Of a stretch of 64,000 nt of DNA, positions 34,641 through 44,886 are shown one piece after another. The stretch comes from Rhinatrema bivittatum (Eukaryota > Chordata > Amphibia > Gymnophiona > Rhinatrematidae), in the NCBI RefSeq assembly GCF_901001135.1, contig NC_042616.1, positions 538,444,135-538,508,134 on the forward strand, given 5' to 3'. A program made the position numbers and the translations under genes. The notes beneath the pieces were generated by a model that was not told the DNA's origin, searched no databases, and saw only the letters and a list, made by a program, of their open reading frames with translations. How positions within the stretch are numbered: the first letter of the stretch is position 1; each line of letters starts with the position of its first letter.

Positions 34641-35428
34641 TCTTTTGGGTGTAAATTTACATGTGAATTATACATGTGCACACCTCCGTAATGTGCAACT
34701 TCCTGTTCTTCCAGGATGGGCTCATTCCACAATACCACAATCAGCATGACAGCTGAACTTCACCACCATTTGTATGTTGTCCCTGGTTGTGGACAATGAG
34801 AGTGAGCTGTTCCCCATCACGGGGTAGAGGAAGAACCTCCGGCTGAACAATCAGGTCTGGAAAGGCCTATAATGTTCATTTAACCATGGAGCATCATACC
34901 CATATGGGGTAAGTAGAATGTGGGTAGTAAGGATGGAGGCTGCTTACAGTGATGGTCACTGGGGAAGCTATAGGTGTGCGGAGATGGGAGAGGGGACTAT
35001 TAGAGTATAAATGGAGAGTCACATGAGGCTATTGGGGTGTGGGTATGGGGTGAGGCTGCTTAGGGTATGAGGGAGGATATAGGAGTGTGGGGATGGGGTT
35101 GGTGTTTCTTAGGGTGAGTGTGGAGGATCACTAAGGAGGCCTTAATGTGGCTTACAGGTAGGACAAGATTCAATAGGTATGTATGGATACAGTAAAAGAT
35201 GTAGCAGGATCAATGGGCATGTGTTGCCAATATAATATCATCAAGAATGAAACTGTAGGAAAGATAAGAGGGATAAGTTAAAGAAATAGTCACAAATATA
35301 GTAAAGGTGCACTTATGAGCTAGAACATCCTCTGGGACATTTAATAGATTTAACGGTGGACCCAATTGCAGAGTAAGCCAATGTCCTTCTTTCAGAAGGG
35401 AGAGATTTGTTGTATGGTTCTTGTTACT
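34641..35428. other. Unassigned sequence
   Basis: G-rich ggggatgg/gtgtgggga words at 34900-35130; no gene recognised. Confidence 0.3.
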
Positions 35429-35433
35429 CCCCA

Positions 35434-36415
35434 TGTTGCGCCAGGAGGTGGACGCTTGGCCTAGTGCAGGGTTGGTAGGCTCCCTGGTCGGACCCAGAGA
35501 GTGCCTGCCACCAGAAGGCGGAGCACAAGAGAAGACAGAGTCAAGCTGGAGCTTCACCACTAGCAAAACGGGGTTCCCTCGGGTTGAGCCCTTGGTTACC
35601 CGGGCCACCTGGTCTTAGGTTGGCGTCGCAGGATCTCCTTGATAGAAAGTTCAGAGGTGTGCCCACCACGATCAAGGGTGCATGGTCGATATTCAGGCCA
35701 GATGTCTGGGGTGCCTGAGAAGGCCAAAATAGAGTCTCTGAATGTATTGCAAGGATCAAGGCCAGAGTCAAGGAAGCGTGGTCAGCCAATGCAAGGGTCA
35801 GAGCCAGTAATCAGTCCGTGGATAGTCAGGCAAAGCAGAGGTCAGGTTCCAAGAGACAGTCAGACGTGGTCGAGTTCAGGCAGAGGTCAGTTCCAGGCAG
35901 CGTGCAGACATGGTTGGTAATCAGGAAGAGGTCAGTTCCAGGCAGCATGCAGACGTGGTCATAGAACAGGCAGAAGATCAGAGGCAGGCAGCGATCAAAG
36001 TAGTCAAGAACAGGCCGAGGCCAGTACCGAGAAGACAGTCCCAGAGGTAATACCTGGGGAGACGAGGAGACAAAAGGACGCAGGAATAGGAGGATGCTGG
36101 AACAGAAGGACGCTGGAACAGGACTTGAACGAGACTGGAACAGGATTGGAACAAGGCTGGGACGAGACTGGAACACAGACTGGAACGCATAAGCAAACTA
36201 GAAATAACGATGTGATAGACCCGATTGCCAAGGCAAGGAAGTCACGGTGGGAATTTCCTTACATGCTTAGACTAATCAGGGCATGCCACGGAGCTGGGAC
36301 GCTGAAGCCTAGCTGGATTCGCAGCTGCTGCTGGGGAGGCCGACCCGGGACCTGCGGAAGTCTTAGCAAGGTGAGCAGGCCCGGGCATGGCCGAGTGCAG
36401 ACAGGACGCTCAACA
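35434..36415 (-). mobile_element. Solo LTR with perfect CCCCA duplication
   Basis: Plus-strand ends are TGTTGCGCC and GCTCAACA, and CCCCA lies immediately on each side (35429-35433, 36416-36420). The 5-bp duplication is standard for retroviral-type integrases. Interior ggtcagttccaggcag-gtgcagac repeats at 35840-35960 match the style of the other LTRs. On the minus strand it ends ...GGCGCAACA, close to the LTR end TTCGCAACA at 53459. No internal region remains, so it is a recombined solo LTR. Confidence 0.85.
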
Positions 36416-36481
36416 CCCCAAGGCAGTGTGCTCGCTGTTATACCAGTTATCCCTTTTTAATTAGCCATTACCAGAAAGGGA

Positions 36482-36515
<34 letters not shown>
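36482..36515. repeat. (ATT)n microsatellite
   Basis: About eleven ATT units, followed by an AT-rich block (tatcagcttgattaattgc) that may be a LINE or SINE 3' tail in minus orientation. Confidence 0.9.
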
Positions 36516-36969
36516 TATCAGCTTGATTAATTGCAATATCTTACAAAAGCAAATCAATGTGATGTACAAAGAATAAAATAAATAGAATTATATAATATAA
36601 GCAAATAGCCAAAATAAATGCATAATAAAATTGGTGACAGCATAACCGGGGTTGACAAAGAAGAGGGGGAAAAAACCCTATAGGCTTACAAAAACAGAAA
36701 GAGAACAATACCTTATAAGTCATAACAATACCTAGCAAAAATGAAACCAATTTGAAATCACTGGTTGGACTGCCCAGCTTGCTCCCTCATAAAAAAGAGG
36801 TAGCATGGCATTTTATGGAGTGTCACTGTTTTGAGCCTGGTGGCAGCACACCTCTTCTAGATGCATTGAGGACGTGCTAAGAGCCAGGCTACTCACACCA
36901 GACGTCAGTAGAAAACATAGATACATACTTGTATAGAGGTCACAGTTACAGTGCACACTACATTTTGTA

Positions 36970-37193
36970 CTCCTGTTTATTTTATTTATTTATTTATTTT
37001 AGATACCGTCATTCTATTTAAAAAATACAATCAAGGTGGTTCACAATAATCAAAAACAAACATAAAAATTAAAACAACAATACATATACATAAACTTGAA
37101 AACAGATTCTGCTCCATATAATCATTTCTCTTTGATGTTATTTATATATCTCCCCTATATGCCTTGACTGCAATTTGTTTCAAAGGCAGCCAT
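36970..37193 (-). mobile_element. L2 LINE 3' end (first part of a split copy)
   Basis: (TTTA)n at 36978-37000, then agataccgtcattc and caaggtggttcacaa, the reverse complement of an L2 3' end. The copy continues at 43265 after the L1 insertion, and at 44751 after an L2 insertion. It sits in the Harbinger Myb-gene intron. Confidence 0.8.
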
Positions 37194-37208
37194 AATAGCC
37201 ACATTTTT
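37194..37208. repeat. L1 target-site duplication, left copy
   Basis: AATAGCCACATTTTT, identical to 43250-43264. The T-rich end is a plausible L1 endonuclease nick site (TTTT/A type on this strand). Confidence 0.9.
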
Positions 37209-37228
37209 TTTTTTTGTTTGTAATGCTT

Positions 37229-37234
37229 TTTATT
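37229..37234 (-). terminator. Poly(A) signal of the L1
   Basis: AATAAA on the minus strand, 14 bases before the poly(A) run begins. Confidence 0.75.
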
Positions 37235-37543
37235 CATTTTCAACCATTGTTACACAAAACATAACTACTGATTTTTGACAAAAAGAATTGAATACAAAGT
37301 TGAGTAATACTTAGATGAAACAACGAAATGTAAATCCCCGGAACGCCTCAGGGATCCCCCTACTCCCCACCATTCACTCCCTGCCCATACCCCACCCTTC
37401 CCCCGTACCCCTACCCCTACCCAGCACCTTTGACAACCTGTACAATCAAAATAGCTATTACATCCCTTCTGAATGGCTATTACATCATCATAGTCATTAT
37501 AGCAATTTTAACCGTTTCAGCATGTTTAGCAAGACCATACTTA

Positions 37544-37602
37544 ACTAATAATACCAAACATAACTAATAGTACCAAACATAACTAATAGTACCAAAGGCA
37601 TG
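37544..37602. repeat. 18-bp tandem repeat in the L1 3' UTR
   Basis: Three units of aacataactaatagtacca-type sequence, the first shortened. Confidence 0.85.
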
Positions 37603-37816
37603 AGTTCCCTACCCTGAAAGTGAGAGGGTTAAAAGGAAAGTGAGAGATAAAGATGAGAAGTCTAGTAATCATATTTCTTAGCAGGTAACATAAAGGTAAC
37701 ATAAATCAATCAAGAGACTGCTGGTAAGGTGGACATTGGCATTGCATCCCAGACTAAGATAGTCAGAGATATCAGAGATATCAGCGATAATAGGTTAACC
37801 AAGGAGCATACAGACT

Positions 37817-40800
37817 TCATGTACCCTGTGGAACAAGTGCTTGTTGAGTGTCCTTGGGGAGAGACCGCACAAAGGGCTTCCAGATGTCATCAAACAGCAG
37901 CTGTTTCTTCCTGGAGAATATGGGAATAGATTTCTTCTCCAAAAGATATAGATCCAACATGGTATCTGTCCACTCCTTGAACATCGGTACAGTCTGGGAG
38001 ATCCAATGTCGGAGAATTACTCGTAGAGCCATCAGTCGACTTTTATGTACCAATTGAATCGTAAGGCCCGGTGGCTTCCTCAGTGCATCATGGAGTCCCA
38101 GTACGCAAAGTGATTCTTCCCACCTTGGGAAAGAGTGCTGATCTTTTCCATAATACCGGAAGATAGAGGTCCAAAAGCTCTGTATACAGTCACAACCCCA
38201 CAAACAATGTAGAAATGTAGCGTTGGGCTGAGTACATTTCTGACAGGCATGAGACTTTGAAATTCCGGCAAGAAAAGCCTTCCTTGGCCAAATAATCAAA
38301 CTGTGAAGTATCCGAAAGTGCAGTTCTCTCATATAGGCACTTCGTGCAACTGTTTTGATGAAAGCCCAACTACGTTTGATAGCTGATGTCGAGATAGATT
38401 TAGCAAGAATTAACGACCAGTGAGCGGCCACTGTTGCATTTAGCCGATATGCACGGGTATCATGCAGGAAACGATAGAAGATAGAAAGAGATAAACTCTT
38501 CTTGGCACACAAATGAAGAAACCGTTGAAAAGGTCCATTAGTAATAGGGCTGGTTGAGGAAGCAAAGATTTTGTTAAGATAACTACGTATTTGTAAGTAA
38601 GATAAATAATCAGTAGTCGTAAATTGCAAGTGTTGACAACAATAGGTAAAGGGATGTATCTCATCAGTTTGCAAGTTAATAAAATGGTGCAATGCATAAC
38701 AAGCAACGTCGGACTGGGAGCGTGGTACCCGCATGCCAACTAGCCCGGCAGGGAAGTCCGGGTTACCCACTAGAGGAAGGCAAAAAGAGACACGCCATGG
38801 TAAATTCAAATGTTGCCTCAGAAAGCGCCAGCAACTTCTCATGGAATGAACTAAAATATTACCAACCACGGAGGGAGGTATTGAGTGACCTGGCGCATGT
38901 ATTAAAAATGCCAGATGAACAGGGTGTATCAGAGCCCCCTCTAGAGAGATAATTGTTGGATTATTACCATAGCCCATCCATTCCCGTAAAGTAGGCAACA
39001 AACATGCTATATTGTAAAAACGAATATTTGCCACTCCCAGTCCTCCTTCATGCCTTGGTACCATCATTTTAGCATAACGCATCCTAGCTTTCTTGTTCCC
39101 CCAGTAAAACCGGTTGAACAATCGCTGTAACAACTTCACATCTTTAGCAGTCAAATACACAGGAAGCATTTGCAAAATATATAGTAGTTTCGGAAGCAAT
39201 ATCATTTGAACCAAAGCTATTCTGCCAGAAATAGAGAGGGGAAAAGCATTCCAACTATCTACCTTGGAGCGAAAGGCCTGTATGAGAGGAGTGATATTAC
39301 GTGAGTACCAATTCTGTGGGTTTTGGTGAATTTTAATTCCCAAATATTTGATAGTGTCTGTCGCCCACAACAAAGGAAAATCAGGCCACTGCTCTTTGAG
39401 TGTACCATTGACGTCCATCGCTTCCGACTTGGTGAGGTTTAATTTCAGCCCAGAAAAGGAACCAAAGGTATGAATTAGATGCAGCAAACTAGGTAAAGAA
39501 GATTTGGCGTCAGAGATGAGCATCAACATGTCATCAGCAAAAAGCATCATTTTTTGCTCTATTTTCCCAGTAATCACTCCAGGCACATCTGTAGACCTCT
39601 TTATGGTATGGATAAGAGGTTCCAAGGACATAATATATAAAAGAGGGGACAGGGGGCAACCCTGCCGGGTACCCCTGCCCAGAGAGAATATTGTAGAGAT
39701 GGAGTTATTAAGGCAAATAAAGGCTTTAGGGTCACTATATAATAACATAATAGCCTGTAAGAAAGGGCCCGTGAACCCAAACCGCCTTAGAAATGTAAAT
39801 AAATATGACCAGGCCACACGGTCAAACGCTTTTTCAGCGTCGAAGCTGACCAAGAGGGGATCCGGTGTTCCCTGAACCCGGCAACTTTCCAGCGCCACCA
39901 GCAGACGTCTGATGTTAGAGATGGGCCTACGACCATGCACAAAGCCTGTCTGCTCCAGGGAGATCAGATCGGGTAATATAAATTTCAATCTATTAGCCAG
40001 TAATTTCGCAAATATTTTGACATCTTGATTCAGCAGTGATATTGGTCTATATGAACCAGGATCCGTGGGATCTCGGCCAGGTCTGGTAATATCTCATGTC
40101 TGGTAATATCTGGTAATATCTGTCTGGTAATATCTCATGTCTGGTAATATATCATGTCTGGTAATATATCATGTCTGGTAATATCTCATGTGCTATCATG
40201 TGATTAAATAAGTCAGTAAGAGAAGGTGCTATATGAGATACCAGAGATTTATAAAACAATGAATTTATGCCATCTGGGCCAGGTGATTTATGTAATTTGA
40301 GCTCATTGATGACCTTGGTAACCTCAATTGCAGTAATAGGACGGTTCAAACTCTCACGTTGCTGATCTGTGATTTGGGGTAATTGTAAATTTTTAAGGAA
40401 CGCATCCTGATTATTAATGTTAGGTTCATCTGCAGTATACAAAGTTTTATAAAAAGTCTGCATTAACTGACCTATTTCGGGTGTGGAAACTGCTAAAGTA
40501 CCATCTGCTCGCTTAAGAGAGGTGATATATTTAGAGGCCTGTTTAGCCTTAGTTAGACGAGCCAGAAGACGCCCCGGTTTATTACCATGCTCAAACAATT
40601 TATGTTTAAAGGCAAACATACTTCCTGTTGCTTTTTGGTGGATTATATCATTAAGGATTTTCTGAGTTTGTCGGAATCTATCACGCCATAAGGGTGTATT
40701 AAGTGTATTCCATTGTTGTTTATAATAGGCTAATTTAGATTCCAAGGTCAGTATCTGTTTATTTTGTTTACGTTTGTATTGGATAACATATTTTAAAATA

Positions 40801-41693
40801 TCGCCACGAAGAACAGCCTTGGCTGTCTCCCAGAACAACGGAGGCTGATCCGTATGAGCTTGATTAAATTCCGCATATTGCAGCCACCGTTCCTCTAGAA
40901 ATTTTGCAAAATCCTTGTCTGTGGCCAGCCATTCCGGCATCCGCCACTGAAAAAGAGAGGGTGACAGAGGATTCGCTCCCAACACACAACTCACTGGACA
41001 GTGGTCAGAGACGACCAACGAGCCAATCTCTGAACAATCAATCAAAGAAAAAAGTGAGTCAGAAAGCAGGATGTAATCGATTCTGGTCTTAGTGGAGTGT
41101 GCCCTAGCATAGTGTGTATAATCCCTTTCCATAGGGTGGAGGGCTCTCCAACTATCCACCAAATGCAAAGCAGAACACAAAAAAGGGAGACCTTTATCAG
41201 GGCCCATAGCGGATACAGGACTAGAGGAACTTCTGTCTAAAGTGTAGTCCAGGAGACAATTAAAATCCCCCGCCACGATTAAAGAATGCGGACCAAATTC
41301 AAGTAATTTAGTAATTAAAGTAGTAAAAAAAGAATGTTGATATTTATTAGGGCCATATATTGAAGCTAGCGTTACCAAAGACCCAAAAAGGTGTCCCTGG
41401 ATGATGACAACACGCCCCTCTTCATCCTTCCACTGGGAAATTAACTTAAAAGGAACAGACTTATGTATTAATATGGCTACGCCATTACGTTTATGCGTGC
41501 CGGAAGAAAAATAGATTTGGTTGAACCCTTTTTTATGGTTAAGTTTAAGATGTTCATGGTCCAACATATGGGTTTCTTGTAAAAAGATAATATCGCCTTT
41601 GGATTTATGACATTGGGCTAATACTTTTTCCCGCTTAATAGGCGAACCCATACCGGCAACATTCCAAGTCATATATTTTACCTTAGGACTCAT
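37817..41693 (-). pseudogene. L1 ORF2: endonuclease and reverse transcriptase, one break
   Basis: ORF2 drives target-primed reverse transcription. The first frame (41693-40152, start ATGAGTCCT) holds an APE-like endonuclease: TWNVAG (Asn11), FLQETH (Glu40), the YGPN loop, AGDFNC and SDHCPVS all keep their catalytic residues. The second frame (to 37817) holds the polymerase: SYRPISL, FDAEKAFD (Asp50 of that frame), TRQGCPLSPLL and FADD (150-153). A C-terminal Cys/His region (CQKC...TFLHCLWGC) closes it. Together it is about 1,240 residues, normal for L1. Both frames end inside a 17-bp tandem array at 40081-40189; the upstream frame stops at TGA there. The original joining sequence cannot be read. 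As it stands it makes no full enzyme. Confidence 0.92.
40081..40189. repeat. 17-bp tandem array that breaks L1 ORF2
   Basis: Units of GTCTGGTAATATCTCAT (17 bp): five full copies, two with CTCAT changed to ATCAT, and two 12-bp partial copies after the first unit. Since 17 is not a multiple of 3, copy-number change shifts frame. It lies just before the conserved GRDPTDPGSYRPISL motif. Confidence 0.92.
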
Positions 41694-42241
41694 AATAGAA
41701 AGTTAATAATAGAAATGACCATAGCGAAAAAATCAAAACAGTGTGCCAACCAAGGGTGGATAAAAGAAATGCAAAACAGATAAGACGTGTCCAGTTGAAG
41801 TAAGAAATATCTGAGGAAAGAAAATGCCTGTATCCCCCAAAAAGGAAAAGCAGCTAGAAGAGAAAATAACAATAAGCCAAATATGTTTTTCCACAACATT
41901 ATGATCAAGCTGAAGAAAATATAAAATGTTAGTATGTCAATAAGGTGCAAACCCTCCCCCCCAACCCTCCCACCCCACCCCAACTCCCTCCACTCCTCAT
42001 TTGTCCAATCAACACCCACGATACTCTCAATAGAGAGAGCAGGAGCCATTTTTGTGAGTGCTCAGGTGGCAGGCCCAATCAAAAGAAAATATCAATGAGC
42101 AATGTCCATACCAACATGTCCCAAGTTAACCAAGATGCTCAACAAAAATGTGACACACACTGGTCAGGTAGTGATAAAACAACCGCTAGAACAACGGGAA
42201 CTTCAATCTTCAGTAGCCAATGAGGCTAGTCAAAAGTTAAC

Positions 42242-43078
42242 TCATTCTGGGTCTTTAGGAAGAATACGCTGTACATACTTTTGCGCTTCAGGCAAATCCT
42301 CAAATACCTGCGATTGCCCATTGTTCCAAATCCGGAGTTTTGCCGGATATTGTAACGCAAATTTAATTTGTTTCGTCGCCAGCTGCGAACAGATGGGGCT
42401 GAATTCCTTGCGTTTGGCGGCGATGCGCGCTGAAAAATCTTGAAAAATGCGTACTTGCACATTCTGCAGCTGCAACGATGGGATTTTGCGCGAAAGTTGC
42501 CAGATTCGCTGTTTATCTGTGTAATTAAGGATCCGGGCAATTACAACTCGCGGCCTTCTGTTTTCCGCCGAACGCGCCCCCAGGCGATGTGCCCGCTCAA
42601 TTTGTAGAGACGTCAGCTCAGAATCATGTAGGGCCTCAGGGAGCCATTTGATAAGGTAGGCAGCAAGTTCGCTGTCCGGAACCGATTCAGGAATGCCGAC
42701 AAAACGCAAATTATTGCGTCGGGACCGGTTTTCCAGTTCATCTATTTTATCCTCATGAGTTTGAATTAGCTTTTCTAATTTATGTAACTTGCCTTCCTTC
42801 GCCACCGCTTCATCCTCTGCCGCAGACATCCTCAGCTCCAGCATGTCAATGCGAGGGGGTAGTTCCAAGAATGCAGCTTGCATGGTATTCAATTGCTCCG
42901 AGATTTTATCCAATTTAGTAGATAGGGCTTCAGTAACTGCAGCAGTCACTGCAGCCGACAAGGCAGTCAGCGCGGCATCATTAGTTAAGTCGGGAGACCC
43001 CTTTTCCGTGCCGGTGGCCATTTTGTCCTCGGCCGTTTTTGTTTTTTCCTTGTCTTTTTTGGCCACTTTAGGAGGCAT
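42242..43078 (-). CDS. L1 ORF1 RNA-binding protein, intact
   Basis: ORF1p coats L1 RNA as a trimer and acts as a nucleic-acid chaperone needed for retrotransposition. The chosen start is ATG at 43078 (MPPKVAKKDKEK; A at -3). The open frame reaches up to about 43150, and another ATG lies at 43117. The protein is about 278 residues: a basic, Lys-rich N-terminus; a coiled coil with heptads (about residues 50-130, LSTKLDKISEQLNTMQ...LHKLEKLIQTHEDKIDELE); then NRSRRNNLRFVGIPE, the start of the RRM-like Transposase_22 domain; then ERAHRLGARS...PRVVIARILNYTDKQRIW; then a C-terminal domain. No stops or frameshifts. The L1 assignment rests on this layout and on ORF2 downstream. Confidence 0.9.
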   Translation of the reverse strand: MPPKVAKKDKEKTKTAEDKMATGTEKGSPDLTNDAALTALSAAVTAAVTEALSTKLDKISEQLNTMQAAFLELPPRIDMLELRMSAAEDEAVAKEGKLHKLEKLIQTHEDKIDELENRSRRNNLRFVGIPESVPDSELAAYLIKWLPEALHDSELTSLQIERAHRLGARSAENRRPRVVIARILNYTDKQRIWQLSRKIPSLQLQNVQVRIFQDFSARIAAKRKEFSPICSQLATKQIKFALQYPAKLRIWNNGQSQVFEDLPEAQKYVQRILPKDPE

Positions 43079-43249
43079 TGTTGCTGGCGATTTATGCATG
43101 TAGCGGTCGATATTCATAAGCCCAAGCTCTGTAGTCGGTTTGTTTTCCAAAATGTGTACGGATGAGCGCTGATATGGGTAGATTCAGCGGCCTGCCACCT
43201 GGAGCCGAGCTAGCTGCGACCAGCCCTGATCACCACATCACGTGACTCC
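43079..43249 (-). promoter_or_regulatory. L1 5' UTR, short
   Basis: About 170 bases separate the element's 5' end from the likely ORF1 start. An E-box CACGTG lies close to the 5' terminus (43238-43243). Such short 5' UTRs are unusual beside mammalian L1s of about 900 bases. Promoter activity is inference. Confidence 0.5.
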
Positions 43250-43264
43250 AATAGCCACATTTTT
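43250..43264. repeat. L1 target-site duplication, right copy
   Basis: AATAGCCACATTTTT, identical to 37194-37208. Confidence 0.9.
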
Positions 43265-43759
43265 AATTCTTTCTTAAAGACTTTAAGATCCTTTTGTAGC
43301 CTCAGAATTTCAGGTAGCATATTCATTAATTTAGGGCCCGCAATAGATAACGCTTGTTCTCTCCTTAACAAATCTCCACTTTGTATTGATGGTACAGTAA
43401 ATAAACCCTTATTCGCCGAAATCAGATTTCTTTGGGGAGTGTAGAGGCGCAATGCTGCACTTAACTATTCCGAATTTTTGTCATATATTATCTTGTGAAT
43501 TATAGTTAAAGCTTTATACTGAATTCTTTGCTTAATTGGCAACTAATGCAACACCTTCAGAACCGGGGTAATGGGATCATTTATTTTACACCCTGATATT
43601 ATTCGTGTTACAGGGTTCTGCAGTAACTGATTGGGTCTTAGTGTGGTAATTAGTAATCCCAACAGAAGGGCATTACAATAATCAAAGCCTGAAAAGAGCA
43701 TTGTTTGCAGGACAGTCCGAAAGTCATTTAAATTGAATAATGGTTTTAATCTTTTAAGT
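43265..43759 (-). pseudogene. L2 LINE ORF2 C-terminus (second part of the split copy)
   Basis: The minus frame reads LHLLKRLKPLFNLNDFRTVLQTM...DYCNALLLGL...LLQNP, then, after shifts, TPQRNLISANKGLFTVPS...LLRREQALSIAGPKLMNMLPEILRLQKDLKVFKKELKMWL. This is the L2 C-terminal pattern (compare 54497-54982: KSALRKRALSTAGPSLWNSLPPDLR...FKKKLKTWLF). It is interrupted by the L1 at 43264 and by an opposite L2 at 43765. Inactive. Confidence 0.85.
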
Positions 43760-43764
43760 AAATG

Positions 43765-44750
43765 GAGTTTATTATATCCTGCGTTGATGTTCCTGGTGAT
43801 ATATTTTTTGATAGTCCATTAAAAGAACTTGAAATCCTGGAAGCTGCAATGATCTGTCCCATCGCTTTTGATGTTAGAGATTTAGGGATGATACTAGATT
43901 GTGAAGTGAATCTCAAAAAATGGGTCAACAGTATAGTTAGAGATGGATATTTTAAGCTGAATATTTTAAAGAGGTTAAAAACCTCTTTTATACCCCAATG
44001 ATTTTAGGATGATCTTACAAGCTCTTAATTTTACTAAATTGGACTACTGCAATTCACTTCTTCAGGGTCTACCTATCATTGCCACATGATCGTTGCAGCT
44101 CTTGCAGAACTCTGCCGCTAGACTTTTGACCAACACAAAGAAATTTGACCATATTACGCCTGTATTAAAAGAGCTTCACTGGCTCTCTGTTGTCTACAGA
44201 TCTCAGCACAAAGCACTTTCCCTAATACACAAATCCCTTTACAACGATAAGGTTGAATGGCTCAATGCAGCTCTACATTTTCACATACCAGTTCGAATAA
44301 CGAGATCAGCTAATACTGGTCTACTACCGATTCCGACACTGAAATCTGCCCGTATGAACACTGTCCGAGAAAGAGCGTTATCCATTGCCGAACCTAATTT
44401 ATGAAACTCCCTGTCACTGCACTTGAGGATGGAATCCAGCATCAAAGCCTTTAAAAAAGGAGTCAAAACATGGCTATTTAACCAAGCATTTAACATTAAT
44501 AGTTGACTTTGATTGTACTTATTTTAATTGCTACAGGTTTTTATGAGTTTATGATTTTATTTTGAAGTATAGTTTTTAGTTTCTTATTTTAGAGATTTTA
44601 TGAAAAATTTGATATTATGTATTTAGATTTTAAATGGTTAATTTTGAAATGCAAATGTGTTAATTGATATTTGCCCAGGGATGTAAACCGACGTGATATG
44701 TTTTTACATGAATGCCGGTATACAAAAACTAATAAATAAATAAATAAATG
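43765..44750 (+). pseudogene. L2 LINE fragment, plus, inserted in the minus L2
   Basis: It encodes ILEAAMICPIAFDVRDLGMILDCEVNLKKWVNSIVRDGYFKLNILKRLK, then LQNSAARLLTNTKKFDHITPVLKELHWLSVVYR...ALSLIHKSLY...RITRSANTGLLPIPTLKSARMNTVRERALSIAEPNL. The 3' end gtaaaccgacgtgatatg...tgccggtatacaaaaac(TAAA)n follows. AAATG lies at both ends (43760-43764, 44746-44750) and may be the duplication. Removing the block joins the neighbours in frame as GLIIDK-HLLKRLKP of the minus L2. Stops and shifts make it dead. Confidence 0.85.
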
Positions 44751-44870
44751 CTTGTCTATTATTAAGCCCAGATCCTTAGCATACTCAGTGATTTCAATCT
44801 TAATTGTTCCTATTGTGATCTGTGAAAAGGGTTTAATAGTGGTTTTTTTGCCCAGTCAGATAATTTCTAT
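44751..44870 (-). pseudogene. L2 LINE (third, most 5' part of the split copy)
   Basis: The minus frame reads IEITEYAKDLGLIIDK, the L2 motif found as TTQQVRDLGVIIDS in the copy at 54300. It continues at 43759 once the plus L2 is removed. Confidence 0.75.
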
Positions 44871-44886
44871 TTTTTCTGTTTCTCTG

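Larger units (their letters stand above)
37209..43249 (-). mobile_element. Full-length L1-type LINE, 6.04 kb
   Basis: It has a short 5' region (43079-43249), ORF1 and a roughly 550-base inter-ORF spacer. ORF2 follows, then a 3' UTR with a G-rich tract, an AATAAA signal (37229-37234) and a poly(A) end. Poly(A) reads as T on the plus strand (37204-37215, partly shared with the duplication). The perfect 15-bp target duplication and nearly intact coding imply a recent insertion. It entered an older L2, whose sequence resumes on the other side. The only obvious damage is a tandem array in ORF2. Confidence 0.92.
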
